Shown here in pieces: positions 15,946 to 24,582 of a DNA stretch of 64,000 bases (positions are counted from its first letter, which is position 1; each line of letters starts with the position of its first letter). Under the pieces are notes generated by a model. That model did no database searches, was not told the DNA's origin, and worked only from the letters and a program-made list of their open reading frames with translations. The translations under genes were made by a program, and so were the position numbers. The DNA is from Streptomyces sp. LX-29 (GTDB taxonomy: Bacteria > Actinomycetota > Actinomycetes > Streptomycetales > Streptomycetaceae): NCBI RefSeq assembly GCF_029541745.1, contig NZ_CP089746.1:2542001-2606000 (forward strand), given 5' to 3'.

Positions 15946-17573
15946 GCGACGACGTCAACGGCGTCGCGCTCGCCGTCTTCATCTTCTTCTTCCTCGGCGT
16001 CACCGTCATGGGCTTCATGGCCGCGCGCTGGCGGGCCGCCGAGAACTCCGAGAACCTGGACGAATGGGGCCTGGGCGGACGCAGCTTCGGCACCTGGATC
16101 ACCTGGTTCCTGCTCGGTGGCGACCTCTACACCGCCTACACCTTCGTGGCCGTCCCGGCGGCGGTCTACACGGCGGGCGCGGCCGGCTTCTTCGCCGTGC
16201 CGTACACCATCCTCGTCTATCCGCTGATCTTCACCTTCCTGCCCCGGCTGTGGTCGGTGTCGCACAAGCACGGGTACGTCACCACCGCCGACTTCGTGCG
16301 CGGGCGCTACGGTTCCAAGGGGCTGTCGCTGGCCGTGGCGGTCACCGGCCTGCTGGCCACCATGCCGTACATCGCGCTCCAGCTCGTCGGCATCCAGGCG
16401 GTGCTGGACGTGATGGGGGTCGGCGGCGGGGAGAACACCAACTGGTTCATCAAGGACCTGCCGCTGCTCATCGCCTTCGGCGTGCTCGCCGCGTACACCT
16501 ACTCCTCCGGGCTGCGCGCCCCCGCGCTCATCGCCTTCGTCAAGGACGCCCTGATCTACCTCGTCATCGCGGTGGCGATCATCTACATCCCGATCAAGCT
16601 CGGTGGCTTCGACGACATCTTCGCCAAGGCCGGTGACGCCCTCTCCCAGACCAACGACGCCGGGAAGCCACGCGGCGCGCTGGCCCCAGGGGAGGCCTCG
16701 CAGTGGGCCTACGCCACCCTGGCGCTCGGCTCGGCGCTGGCGCTGTTCATGTATCCGCACTCGATCACCGCGACGCTCTCCAGCCGCAGCCGCGAGGTGA
16801 TCCGCCGGAACACCACCATCCTGCCGCTGTACTCGCTGATGCTGGGGCTGTTGGCGCTGCTCGGGTTCATGGCGATCGCGGCGGGCGTGAAGGTGGACAA
16901 CGCGCAGCTGTCCATCCCGCAGCTGTTCGAGGACATGTTCCCGGACTGGTTCGCGGGGGTGGCCTTCGCCGCGATCGGCATCGGCGCGCTGGTCCCGGCG
17001 GCGATCATGTCGATCGCCGCGGCCAACCTCTTCACCCGCAACATCTACAAGGACTTCCTGCGGCCGGACGCCACGCCCGCGCAGGAGACCAAGGTCTCCA
17101 AGCTGGTGTCGCTGCTGGTGAAGGTGGGCGCGCTGGCCTTCGTCCTCACCATGGACAAGACCGTCGCGATCAACTTCCAGCTGCTGGGCGGCATCTGGAT
17201 CCTGCAGACCTTCCCGGCGCTGGTGGGCGGCCTGTTCACCCGCTGGTTCCACCGCTGGGCGCTGCTGGCCGGCTGGGCGGTCGGCATGGTCTACGGCACC
17301 GTCGCGGCGTACGGCGTGGCCAGCCCCACCCAGAAGCACTTCGGCGGCAGCCAGAAGGAGATTCCGGGCATCGGCGAGATCGGCTACATCGGTCTGACCG
17401 CCTTCGTCCTCAACGTCGTCGTCACCGTCGCCCTGACCCTGGTGCTGCGGGCGCTGAAGGCGCCCCAGGGCGTGGACGAGACCTCGCCCGAGGACTACAC
17501 GGCGGACGCGGGCGACCCGGGCGTCGCCGCCGAGCTGCCGCCGGCGACGGCGGGCGCCCCCGGCGGGCACTGA
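15942..17573 (+). CDS. Sodium:solute symporter (SSS family), monocarboxylate-type
   Basis: A 543-residue transporter with about 13 hydrophobic helices. Typical SSS features are GLGGRSFGTWITWFLLGGDLYTAYTF in helix 1-2 and the repeated helix-break pattern near GIGALVPAAIMSIAAANLFTRNIYKDF. The last matches the SSS signature and resembles MctC/ActP-like permeases for acetate, pyruvate or propionate. The C-terminus has an acidic cytoplasmic tail. It is translationally coupled to the DUF3311 gene, so the pair likely works as one Na+- or H+-driven carboxylate importer. Substrate is inference only. Confidence 0.88.
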   Translation: MSDDVNGVALAVFIFFFLGVTVMGFMAARWRAAENSENLDEWGLGGRSFGTWITWFLLGGDLYTAYTFVAVPAAVYTAGAAGFFAVPYTILVYPLIFTFLPRLWSVSHKHGYVTTADFVRGRYGSKGLSLAVAVTGLLATMPYIALQLVGIQAVLDVMGVGGGENTNWFIKDLPLLIAFGVLAAYTYSSGLRAPALIAFVKDALIYLVIAVAIIYIPIKLGGFDDIFAKAGDALSQTNDAGKPRGALAPGEASQWAYATLALGSALALFMYPHSITATLSSRSREVIRRNTTILPLYSLMLGLLALLGFMAIAAGVKVDNAQLSIPQLFEDMFPDWFAGVAFAAIGIGALVPAAIMSIAAANLFTRNIYKDFLRPDATPAQETKVSKLVSLLVKVGALAFVLTMDKTVAINFQLLGGIWILQTFPALVGGLFTRWFHRWALLAGWAVGMVYGTVAAYGVASPTQKHFGGSQKEIPGIGEIGYIGLTAFVLNVVVTVALTLVLRALKAPQGVDETSPEDYTADAGDPGVAAELPPATAGAPGGH

Positions 17574-17589
17574 CCCCGTCACACGCCGT

Positions 17590-17638
17590 CCGTGTGGGCC
17601 GGGCCGACCCCTCCCCGTTGTCGGCCCGGCCCACACGG
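17590..17638. terminator. Strong terminator after the symporter
   Basis: A perfect 19-bp inverted repeat: arms 17590-17608 and 17620-17638, with the core GTGTGGGCCGGGCCGAC in the left arm and an 11-base loop. The strongest hairpin seen in the window. Confidence 0.85.
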
Positions 17639-18012
17639 CGCCACCGGGTGCGGCGCGCTCGAGCCGCACCCGCGTCGCGGCGCCCGCGCGTGTCGTCGCC
17701 TCAGATGCCGGGCGAAGACGCCCCCGGTCGGCACCGCCACCATGATCACCCCCGTCGCCGTCGTCCCGCCGTCAAGCCCAACCGTCCGCGTCCGCGCATC
17801 ATTCCCCCGAGCTCGTGAAGGGTCGCGACCGGCCACCCCGCCCCCGACCCCTCGCCACCGCGGCCGAGCACACCGAGCACACCGAGGCCCGACAACCGGT
17901 CCCGGTCCCGGGGCGCGATCGATGCCCGGGGCGCCGGCCGGCGACTCCATACGCCCGCCGCATCAGGGGTCACCGGGGCGCGCACCCTCTCCACCACGCC
18001 ACACTGCGGTCT
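17639..18012. other. Gene-free interval before the GNAT gene
   Basis: About 370 bases of G+C-rich sequence with no open frame that looks like a gene. It presumably contains the promoter of the acetyltransferase gene, but no clear -35/-10 pair is recognisable. Confidence 0.4.
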
Positions 18013-18525
18013 ATGGACATCATCGTCAGGAACGCGCGGGACGAGGAGCTGGACGAGGTCGGGGAGCTCACCGTGGAGGTCTACCTCGGAGACGGACTGC
18101 TGCATCGCGGGGCCGACAGCCCCTATCTGGCCGAGCTGCGCGACGCCCGGCACCGGGCCCGCCACTGCGACGTGCTGGTGGCCGCCGACGCGGCCGGCGG
18201 CCCGCTCCTCGGCGCGGTCGCCTTCGTGGGTGAGGGAGGGGCGTACGCGAACCTGGCGCGCCCCGGCGAGGCGGAGTTCCGCATGCTGGCCGTGCGGTCC
18301 GCCGCGCGCCGCCGGGGCGCCGCGGAGGCGCTGGTGCGCGCCTGTCTGCGGCGCGCCCGCGAGCTGCGGCGGGAGCGTGTCGTGATGTCCAGTCAGACCG
18401 ACATGACGGCCGCCCACCGGCTCTACGAGCGACTCGGCTTCGTTCGCACACCCGAGCGGGACTGGTCCGTAGTGCCCGGTCTCACACTGATCACCTTCGC
18501 TCTGGAGCTCTCGCCGGAGGGATGA
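18013..18525 (+). CDS. GNAT-family N-acetyltransferase
   Basis: A 170-residue acetyl-CoA-dependent acetyltransferase. Motif A, the CoA pyrophosphate loop, is present as RMLAVRSAARRRGAAEALVRACL (R-x-x-G-A form), followed by MTAAHRLYERLGFVRTPERDW, the usual motif B. The substrate cannot be inferred. ATG 18013 begins the conserved beta strand MDIIVRNA; a longer frame upstream encodes low-complexity sequence. It lies alone between the symporter and the nrd locus. Confidence 0.88.
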   Translation: MDIIVRNARDEELDEVGELTVEVYLGDGLLHRGADSPYLAELRDARHRARHCDVLVAADAAGGPLLGAVAFVGEGGAYANLARPGEAEFRMLAVRSAARRRGAAEALVRACLRRARELRRERVVMSSQTDMTAAHRLYERLGFVRTPERDWSVVPGLTLITFALELSPEG

Positions 18526-18745
18526 GGGCACGGCGGCGCGGTAGCGTGGAGGGGCAGGGGCGCGGCAGGCTCGCCGCGCCCCCTCTGCATGCCGTGTGCC
18601 GACCCCGCGGATGCCCCGTGCCACCGGCGGAACAGCGCGCCCCGGGCCTTGTGCGCCGCGCGCCGGACCCGCCCCCGGCGCGTACGCCAGCGCGCTGCCA
18701 CACCCACCGGGAGTAGCACGACAGTGCGAAACGCGTAACCACGGG

Positions 18746-18760
18746 ACACAACATGTGGGG
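18746..18760. promoter_or_regulatory. Candidate NrdR box 1 upstream of nrdAB
   Basis: ACACAACATGTGGGG resembles the NrdR box (acaCwAtATaTwGtgt). A second similar word starts exactly 31 bp downstream, three helical turns, which is the standard arrangement of paired NrdR boxes. NrdR represses ribonucleotide reductase operons in Streptomyces when dATP is high. Confidence 0.55.
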
Positions 18761-18776
18761 GCGCATGCGAAGGTCA

Positions 18777-18791
18777 ACACAAGATGTATGC
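18777..18791. promoter_or_regulatory. Candidate NrdR box 2 upstream of nrdAB
   Basis: ACACAAGATGTATGC shares the ACACAA.ATGT core with box 1 and lies 31 bp from it. It runs into the 5' edge of the B12 riboswitch. Confidence 0.5.
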
Positions 18792-18905
18792 TCATCCTCG
18801 CTGTCGTCGCAGGGGAATCCGGTGCGAATCCGGAACTGTCCCGCAACGGTGTACGTGTGCCTTTTTGCGTACATGTGAGTCCGACGACCTGCCGACAGCC
18901 TCGAA
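18780..18905 (+). promoter_or_regulatory. Adenosylcobalamin (B12) riboswitch upstream of nrdAB
   Basis: The leader contains the conserved cobalamin-riboswitch blocks in order. The central core begins AGGGGAATCCGGTGCGAATC and continues CGGAACTGTCCCGCAACGG. The B12 box follows as GAGTCCGACGACCTGCC. A closing stem GCTGTCG (18800-18806) pairs with CGACAGC (18893-18899). In Streptomyces such a riboswitch turns off the oxygen-dependent class I ribonucleotide reductase when B12 is available for the class II enzyme NrdJ. The expression platform lies in the 130 bases before nrdA and was not resolved. Confidence 0.93.
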
Positions 18906-19036
18906 GACGTCCGGGCCTCGTGGGTTGGGCAGGTGGACGCTGCGCGGTGTGCCTTCCGTTCGGTTCGGCATGCCCGCACGCGGCCATCGCGCACCACCCC
19001 TCCGCAGGCCCCCAGCCGAGCGAGGGAGAGCATCCC

Positions 19037-21424
19037 GTGACCATCGCGCCCGCCGATCCGGTCTCAGAGGCAGCGGACCCGAAGGCCGTAGCCGACGCAC
19101 CGGGCACCGCCCTGCTGCGCACTCTGACGGACCTCACCGCGGACCTGCCCGCCACCGACCCCGGCAAGGTCGCGGCCGCCGCCCTGCGCGGCCGCCACGC
19201 CGGTTCCGACGAAGCGGAGCTGCGCACCCTCGCCATCGAGGCGGCCGCCGGCCTGATCGCCGAGGAGCCCGAGTACTCCAGGCTCGCCGCGCGCCTGCTG
19301 ACCATCGCCATCGCGGAGGAGGCGGCCGGGCAGGGTGCGGTCTCCTTCTCCGCCTCCGTCGAGGTCGGGCACCGCGAGGGCCTGATCGCCGACACCACCG
19401 TCGCGTTCGTCCGCGCCCACGCCGCGCGGCTGGACGCGCTGGTGGAGAAGACCGTCGCCGACGGCGCCGACGACCGCTTCGGCTACTTCGGCCTGCGCAC
19501 CCTGCACAGCCGCTACCTTTTGCGCCACCCGATCACCCGTCAGGTGGTCGAGACCCCGCAGCACTTCCTGCTGCGTGTGGCCTGCGGTCTGGCCGAGGAC
19601 CTCTCCGAGCGGGCGCTGGAGGACGTCTGCGAGCTGTACGGCCTCACCAGCTCGCTCTCCTACCTGCCCAGCTCCCCCACGCTCTTCAACTCCGGCACCC
19701 GCCACCCGCAGATGTCCTCCTGCTATCTGCTGGACTCCCCGCTGGACGAGCTGGACTCGATCTACGACCGCTACCACCAGGTGGCGCGGCTGTCGAAGCA
19801 CGCCGGCGGCATCGGCCTGTCCTACTCCCGGATCCGGGCCCGCGGTTCGCTGATCCGCGGCACCAACGGCCACTCCAACGGCATCGTGCCGTTCCTGCGC
19901 ACCCTCGACGCCTCCGTCGCCGCCGTCAACCAGGGCGGCCGGCGCAAGGGCGCGGCCTGCGTCTACCTGGAGTCCTGGCACGCGGACATCGAGGAGTTCC
20001 TGGAGCTGCGGGACAACACCGGTGAGGAGGCCCGCCGCACCCACAACCTCAACATCGCGCACTGGATCCCGGACGAGTTCATGCGCCGCGTCGAGACCGA
20101 CGCCGAGTGGTCGCTGTTCTCCCCGGCCGACGTGCCGGAGCTGGTGGACCTGTGGGGCGAGGAGTTCGACGCCGCCTACCGCAAGGCCGAGGCCGAGGGC
20201 AAGGCCGTCAAGACCATCGCCGCGCGCGTGCTGTACGCCCGGATGATGCGCACCCTGGCGCAGACCGGCAACGGCTGGATGACGTTCAAGGACGCCGCCA
20301 ACCGCACCGCCAACCAGACCGCCGAGCCCGGCAAGGTCATCCACTCCTCCAACCTCTGCACGGAGATCCTGGAGGTCACCAACGACGGCGAGACCGCCGT
20401 CTGCAACCTCGGCTCGGTCAACCTCTCCGCGCACCTCGGCGCCGACGGGCAGATGGACTGGGAGCGACTGGACGCCACCGTCCGCACCGCCGTCACCTTC
20501 CTCGACCGCGTCGTGGACATCAACTTCTACCCGACCGAGCAGGCCGGGGCGTCCAACAGCCGCTGGCGGCCGGTGGGTCTGGGCCTGATGGGCCTTCAGG
20601 ACGTGTTCTTCAAGCTGCGGCTGCCGTTCGACTCGGCCGAGGCCAAGGAGCTCTCCACCAGGATCTCCGAGCGCATCATGCTGGCCGCCTACGAGGCCTC
20701 CTGCGACCTCGCCGAGCGGCACGGCCCGCACCCGGCCTGGGAGGAGACCCGCACCGCCCGCGGCGTGCTGCACCCGGACCACTACGCCGCCGCGCGGCGG
20801 ACCTGGCCGGAGCGCTGGGAGGCGCTGCGCACCCGGATGGCACAGACCGGTATGCGCAACTCGCTGCTGCTGGCGATCGCCCCGACCGCCACCATCGCCT
20901 CCATCGCGGGCGTGTACGAGTGCATCGAGCCGCAGGTCTCCAACCTGTTCAAGCGCGAGACGCTCAGCGGCGAGTTCCTCCAGGTGAACTCCTACCTGAT
21001 CGACGACCTGAAGAAGCTCGGCGTCTGGGACGCGCAGACCCGTGAGGCGCTGCGCGAGTCCAACGGCTCGGTCCAGGACTTCAACTGGGTGCCGCAGGAC
21101 ATCCGGGACCTGTACCGCACCGCGTGGGAGATCCCGCAGCGCGCGCTGATCGACATGGCCGCGGCCCGCACGCCGTTCCTCGACCAGAGCCAGTCGCTCA
21201 ACCTCTTCATGGCCTCGCCCACCATCGGCAAGCTCAGCTCGATGTACGCGTACGCCTGGAAGCAGGGCATCAAGACCACGTACTACCTGCGCTCGCGTCC
21301 GGCCACCCGGATCGCCCAGTCGGCGCGCGCGTCCTCCCCCATCCCCGTCCAGCAGGCGGCCCCCGACGCCGAGGCGATCGCCTGCTCCCTGGAAAACCCC
21401 GAGTCCTGCGAGGCCTGCCAGTGA
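19037..21424 (+). CDS. nrdA: Class I ribonucleoside-diphosphate reductase, large subunit
   Basis: A 795-residue catalytic subunit that reduces NDPs to dNDPs. Recognisable are the substrate-cysteine region MSSCYLLDS, the catalytic NLCTEI (Asn-Cys-Glu; Cys and Glu of the active site), the PTATIASIAG loop, and a C-terminal tail CEACQ that relays electrons. About 100 N-terminal residues before the catalytic barrel are consistent with an ATP-cone-type region but poorly conserved. GTG 19037 has GGGAGAG upstream; the earlier in-frame sequence is the riboswitch. It overlaps nrdB by four bases. The AraC-type nrdS that I recall following nrdB in S. coelicolor is not here. Confidence 0.95.
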   Translation: MTIAPADPVSEAADPKAVADAPGTALLRTLTDLTADLPATDPGKVAAAALRGRHAGSDEAELRTLAIEAAAGLIAEEPEYSRLAARLLTIAIAEEAAGQGAVSFSASVEVGHREGLIADTTVAFVRAHAARLDALVEKTVADGADDRFGYFGLRTLHSRYLLRHPITRQVVETPQHFLLRVACGLAEDLSERALEDVCELYGLTSSLSYLPSSPTLFNSGTRHPQMSSCYLLDSPLDELDSIYDRYHQVARLSKHAGGIGLSYSRIRARGSLIRGTNGHSNGIVPFLRTLDASVAAVNQGGRRKGAACVYLESWHADIEEFLELRDNTGEEARRTHNLNIAHWIPDEFMRRVETDAEWSLFSPADVPELVDLWGEEFDAAYRKAEAEGKAVKTIAARVLYARMMRTLAQTGNGWMTFKDAANRTANQTAEPGKVIHSSNLCTEILEVTNDGETAVCNLGSVNLSAHLGADGQMDWERLDATVRTAVTFLDRVVDINFYPTEQAGASNSRWRPVGLGLMGLQDVFFKLRLPFDSAEAKELSTRISERIMLAAYEASCDLAERHGPHPAWEETRTARGVLHPDHYAAARRTWPERWEALRTRMAQTGMRNSLLLAIAPTATIASIAGVYECIEPQVSNLFKRETLSGEFLQVNSYLIDDLKKLGVWDAQTREALRESNGSVQDFNWVPQDIRDLYRTAWEIPQRALIDMAAARTPFLDQSQSLNLFMASPTIGKLSSMYAYAWKQGIKTTYYLRSRPATRIAQSARASSPIPVQQAAPDAEAIACSLENPESCEACQ

Positions 21425-22449
21425 ACGCCCAGCCGTCCGACGACCGTCCCAAGAACCTGCTGGACCCGGGGTTCGAGCTGACGCTGCGGCCGATGCGGTA
21501 CCCGGCGTTCTACGAGCACTACCGCAACGCGATCAAGAACACCTGGACGGTGGAGGAGGTCGACCTCCACTCCGACGTGGCCGACCTCGCCAAGCTCTCC
21601 CCGGGTGAGCAGCACCTGATCGGCCGTCTGGTGGCGTTCTTCGCCACCGGCGACTCGATCGTGGCCAACAACCTGGTGCTGACGCTCTACAAGCACATCA
21701 ACTCCCCCGAGGGCCGGCTGTACCTGTCGCGGCAGCTCTTCGAGGAGGCCGTGCACGTCCAGTTCTATCTGACGCTGCTGGACACCTACCTGCCCGACCC
21801 GGACGACCGCGTGGCGGCGTTCGCCGCGGTCGAGAACATCCCCTCGATCCGCGAGAAGGCGCAGTTCTGCTTCAAGTGGATCAACGAGGTCGAGAAGCTG
21901 GACCGGCTGGAGACCAAGGAGGACCGGCGCCGGTTCCTCCTCAACCTGATCTGCTTCGCGGCGTGCATCGAGGGCCTGTTCTTCTACGGCGCCTTCGCGT
22001 ACGTCTACTGGTTCCGCTCGCGCGGCCTGCTGCACGGCCTGGCGACCGGCACCAACTGGGTGTTCCGGGACGAGTCCATGCACATGGACTTCGCCTTCCA
22101 GGTCGTGGACACGGTCCGCGAGGAGGAGCCGGACCTCTTCGACGACGACATGGGCAAGCAGGTCACCGCGATGCTGGAGGAGGCCGTCGAGGCCGAGCTG
22201 CAGTTCGCCCGTGACCTGTGCGGCGACGGCCTGCCGGGCATGAACACCGACTCGATGCGCGAGTACCTCCAGTGCGTCGCCGACCAGCGGCTGGCCCGCC
22301 TCGGACTGCCGGTGCGCTACGGCTCGGAGAACCCGTTCGCCTTCATGGAGCTGCAGAACGTCCAGGAGCTGACCAACTTCTTCGAGCGGCGCGCCTCGGC
22401 GTACCAGGTCGCGGTCGAGGGCTCGGTCTCCTTCGACGACGACTTCTAG
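21421..22449 (+). CDS. nrdB: Class I ribonucleotide reductase, radical-generating small subunit
   Basis: A 342-residue di-metal carboxylate protein. The first ligand set is Asp78 (FATGDSI), Glu109 and His112, followed by the radical Tyr116 in EAVHVQFY. The second half supplies Glu and His in CIEGLFFYG and RDESMHMDF. The C-terminus SFDDDF is the acidic/aromatic tail that docks into NrdA. All residues for a functional class I subunit are present. Translation is coupled to nrdA by the GTGA overlap, and the operon ends at two consecutive hairpins. Confidence 0.95.
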   Translation: MNAQPSDDRPKNLLDPGFELTLRPMRYPAFYEHYRNAIKNTWTVEEVDLHSDVADLAKLSPGEQHLIGRLVAFFATGDSIVANNLVLTLYKHINSPEGRLYLSRQLFEEAVHVQFYLTLLDTYLPDPDDRVAAFAAVENIPSIREKAQFCFKWINEVEKLDRLETKEDRRRFLLNLICFAACIEGLFFYGAFAYVYWFRSRGLLHGLATGTNWVFRDESMHMDFAFQVVDTVREEEPDLFDDDMGKQVTAMLEEAVEAELQFARDLCGDGLPGMNTDSMREYLQCVADQRLARLGLPVRYGSENPFAFMELQNVQELTNFFERRASAYQVAVEGSVSFDDDF

Positions 22450-22456
22450 GAAGTCC

Positions 22457-22490
22457 CCGGCGGGCGTCCACCACGCGGGACGCCCGCCGG
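22457..22490. terminator. Terminator after nrdB
   Basis: Perfect 13-bp stem CCGGCGGGCGTCC (22457-22469) with GGACGCCCGCCGG (22478-22490), 8-base loop, 7 nt after the nrdB stop. Confidence 0.82.
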
Positions 22491-22509
22491 AACCCGCCTC
22501 CACGAGACG

Positions 22510-22547
22510 ACGGAAGGGGGGCCGCCCACCGGCGGCCCCCCTTCCGT
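22510..22547. terminator. Second terminator, between nrdB and def
   Basis: Perfect 17-bp stem, arms 22510-22526 (ACGGAAGGGGGGCCGCC) and 22531-22547, loop of four bases. It is 22 nt beyond the stop of the convergent deformylase gene and probably terminates that transcript. Confidence 0.85.
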
Positions 22548-22569
22548 ATGCCTGCTGTCGTCGACGCGC

Positions 22570-23199
22570 TCAGTCGTTGGGCACGGTCTCGTAGCGCGGC
22601 GTGCCCTCGGCCATCTGCCGCAGCACGTCCTTGCGGTCGCGCTTGGAGAGCCGGTCGATGTACAGCCGCCCGTAGAGGTGGTCGGTCTCGTGCTGGAGGC
22701 AGCGCGCGAAGTAGCCGGTGCCCTGGACCGCGATCGGCTTGCCCTGGGCGTCCTGGCCGCGGACGACCGCGTAGTCGGGGCGGGCCAGCGGCGCGTAGGC
22801 GGTCGGCACCGAGAGGCAGCCCTCGTTGGAGTCGTCCAGCAGCCGGCGCTCTGCCGGCACCTCCTCCAGCACCGGGTTGCAGACCACGCCGACGTGCCGG
22901 ACGCCCTCGTCGTCCATGCAGTCGTAGACGAACACCTTCAGGTCGACACCGATCTGGTTGGCGGCCAGACCCACGCCCTCGGCGGCCCGCTGACTGGCGA
23001 ACATGTCGTCGACCAGCGCGGCGAGCGCGTCGTCGAACTCGGTGACGTCCTTGCACTCCCGGTGGAGCACCGGGTTGCCGACGACGGTGATCGGGCGGGC
23101 GGTGCCACGCTCGCGGTGCGCCCGCTCACGCTCCTCCGTGTCCACCGTGTCGTCGATGAACTCGTCGCCGACCTGCTGATCCGTGTCCTGCTGTGCCAT
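22570..23199 (-). CDS. def: Peptide deformylase
   Basis: A 209-residue metalloenzyme that removes the formyl group from nascent proteins. All three motifs are intact: [10 protein letters not shown] (75-84), EGCLS with ligand Cys128, and the HETDH ligands (170-174). The N-terminus carries about 35 extra acidic residues compared with E. coli Def, as in some actinobacterial paralogues. ATG 23199 is supported by in-frame continuity, without a strong ribosome site. Streptomyces carries several def genes, so this need not be the main copy. Confidence 0.94.
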   Translation of the reverse strand: MAQQDTDQQVGDEFIDDTVDTEERERAHRERGTARPITVVGNPVLHRECKDVTEFDDALAALVDDMFASQRAAEGVGLAANQIGVDLKVFVYDCMDDEGVRHVGVVCNPVLEEVPAERRLLDDSNEGCLSVPTAYAPLARPDYAVVRGQDAQGKPIAVQGTGYFARCLQHETDHLYGRLYIDRLSKRDRKDVLRQMAEGTPRYETVPND

Positions 23200-23278
23200 G
23201 GTCCGCCGCGCGCCTTCCTGAAACCGTCAAACGTCCGCCATACAGGGTACGTGTCGCGGAGCGCGGCGGGGGCTGGCC

Positions 23279-24283
23279 TCAGCAGACCTCTTCCAGGTCC
23301 CGCCATTCGCGCGTGTCGGGGCTGTCCGCCACCCACCCGTCCAGCAGACCGCGCACCAGCCCCGCGGGGGCGGCGATGCCGCACTCCCGCTCCGGCGCCC
23401 ACAGCGAGCCCGAGCCGGCGGTGCGGTGTCCCAGCGGCCCGGGGTGGCCCGGTTCGCTGTGGTCGTGCGGGTCCAGGTGCTCGCCGTCGCCCTCGTCGCT
23501 GGGCATCCGGCTCTCGGAGCAGGAACGACACAGCAGACGGACGGAGGACGACCAGTCCTCGGCGGCGAAGCCGGCGTCCGCGGCCAGCCGCTCCAGCGCG
23601 TCCCGGTCGGCCTCGGTGGCCGCCTCCAGCAGCACCACCCAGGTCGGCACCGGCGAGGGCGCCCACAGCTCGATCTCGTCGAAGACCGGATAGGCCCGGG
23701 TGGAGCCGTCGGCGCCGGTGATGGTGCGCTCGCCGTGCGGCACGCCGTCGTGCAGCACCACCTCGCCCCAGCGGCGCCCGGAGGACGGCAGCGGGATGGA
23801 CAGCACCTCGATCCGGGCCGGGTCCAGCCGACGGCCCCAGACCACCTCGGCCTCGCCCTCCGGCGACAGCCGCACCGCGGCGCTCCCCAACTCCATGCCG
23901 AGCGGCTCGCCGGCCGCCAGGCCCGCGGCCTCACCCGGCACCTTCAGCCCGTACGCCTGCCAGGCGCGGCGGGCCAGCGGCCAGTCCTGCAGCGCGGTGG
24001 CGGCGATGCCCACGTTCCACCAGTCCGGTGCGCCGGTGGCGCGATCCAGCAGGGCGACGGCGCGCAGCCCCGCGGCGCGGGCCTGCTCCCAGTCGTGCCG
24101 GAACTTGTGCAGCAGCGCGAGGTTGAACCACGACTCCGACAGCCACGGCTCCATGTCGGCGGCGCGGGTCAGCAACGCACCCGCGTCCTCATACCGGCCG
24201 TCGCCGATGAGGGTGAACGCGCGGTCCGTGGCCTGGCGCCACGACGCGGAGGGCCGGTGCCGTACCTTGCCGAAGATCTTCAC
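23279..24283 (-). CDS. Tetratricopeptide-repeat protein
   Basis: A 334-residue soluble protein. The N-terminal third is a short TPR array, visible as ATDRAFTLIGDGRYEDAGALLTRAADMEP, then SWFNLALLHKFRHDWEQARAAGLRAVALL, then a third weaker unit. The remaining 220 residues have no domain I recognise; they contain two Cys in LLCRSCSE and an acidic His-rich stretch EGDGEHLDPHDHSEPGH that could bind metal. GTG 24283 begins the conserved VKIFGKVRHRPSASW. Family members are widespread in Streptomyces without known function. Confidence 0.85.
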   Translation of the reverse strand: MKIFGKVRHRPSASWRQATDRAFTLIGDGRYEDAGALLTRAADMEPWLSESWFNLALLHKFRHDWEQARAAGLRAVALLDRATGAPDWWNVGIAATALQDWPLARRAWQAYGLKVPGEAAGLAAGEPLGMELGSAAVRLSPEGEAEVVWGRRLDPARIEVLSIPLPSSGRRWGEVVLHDGVPHGERTITGADGSTRAYPVFDEIELWAPSPVPTWVVLLEAATEADRDALERLAADAGFAAEDWSSSVRLLCRSCSESRMPSDEGDGEHLDPHDHSEPGHPGPLGHRTAGSGSLWAPERECGIAAPAGLVRGLLDGWVADSPDTREWRDLEEVC

Positions 24284-24582
24284 GATTCCCGCCTGCCGGT
24301 TTCTCCGTAGTCCCGCATCAGATGCCTTAGCGGACGGCTTCGCCCTCCCCTGACGACAACCTGCCACACATTCGCGGACATCTCAGCCCGGCCCCCTAAG
24401 ATTCGGTGGTCGGGGCCCGGCCCCTACCACGCCTACCTCCTTGCCGCAGGTGAGCGGCCGACACCCCTCATTCGCATCCAACCATGCCCTTTCGGGGACC
24501 CGCTCATTACCCACGGGTTCGACTCGGCGCGCGGGTCGTGCGCGGTCACCCGTCCGGGCAACTTCCCGCTCCCCCCGCATAG

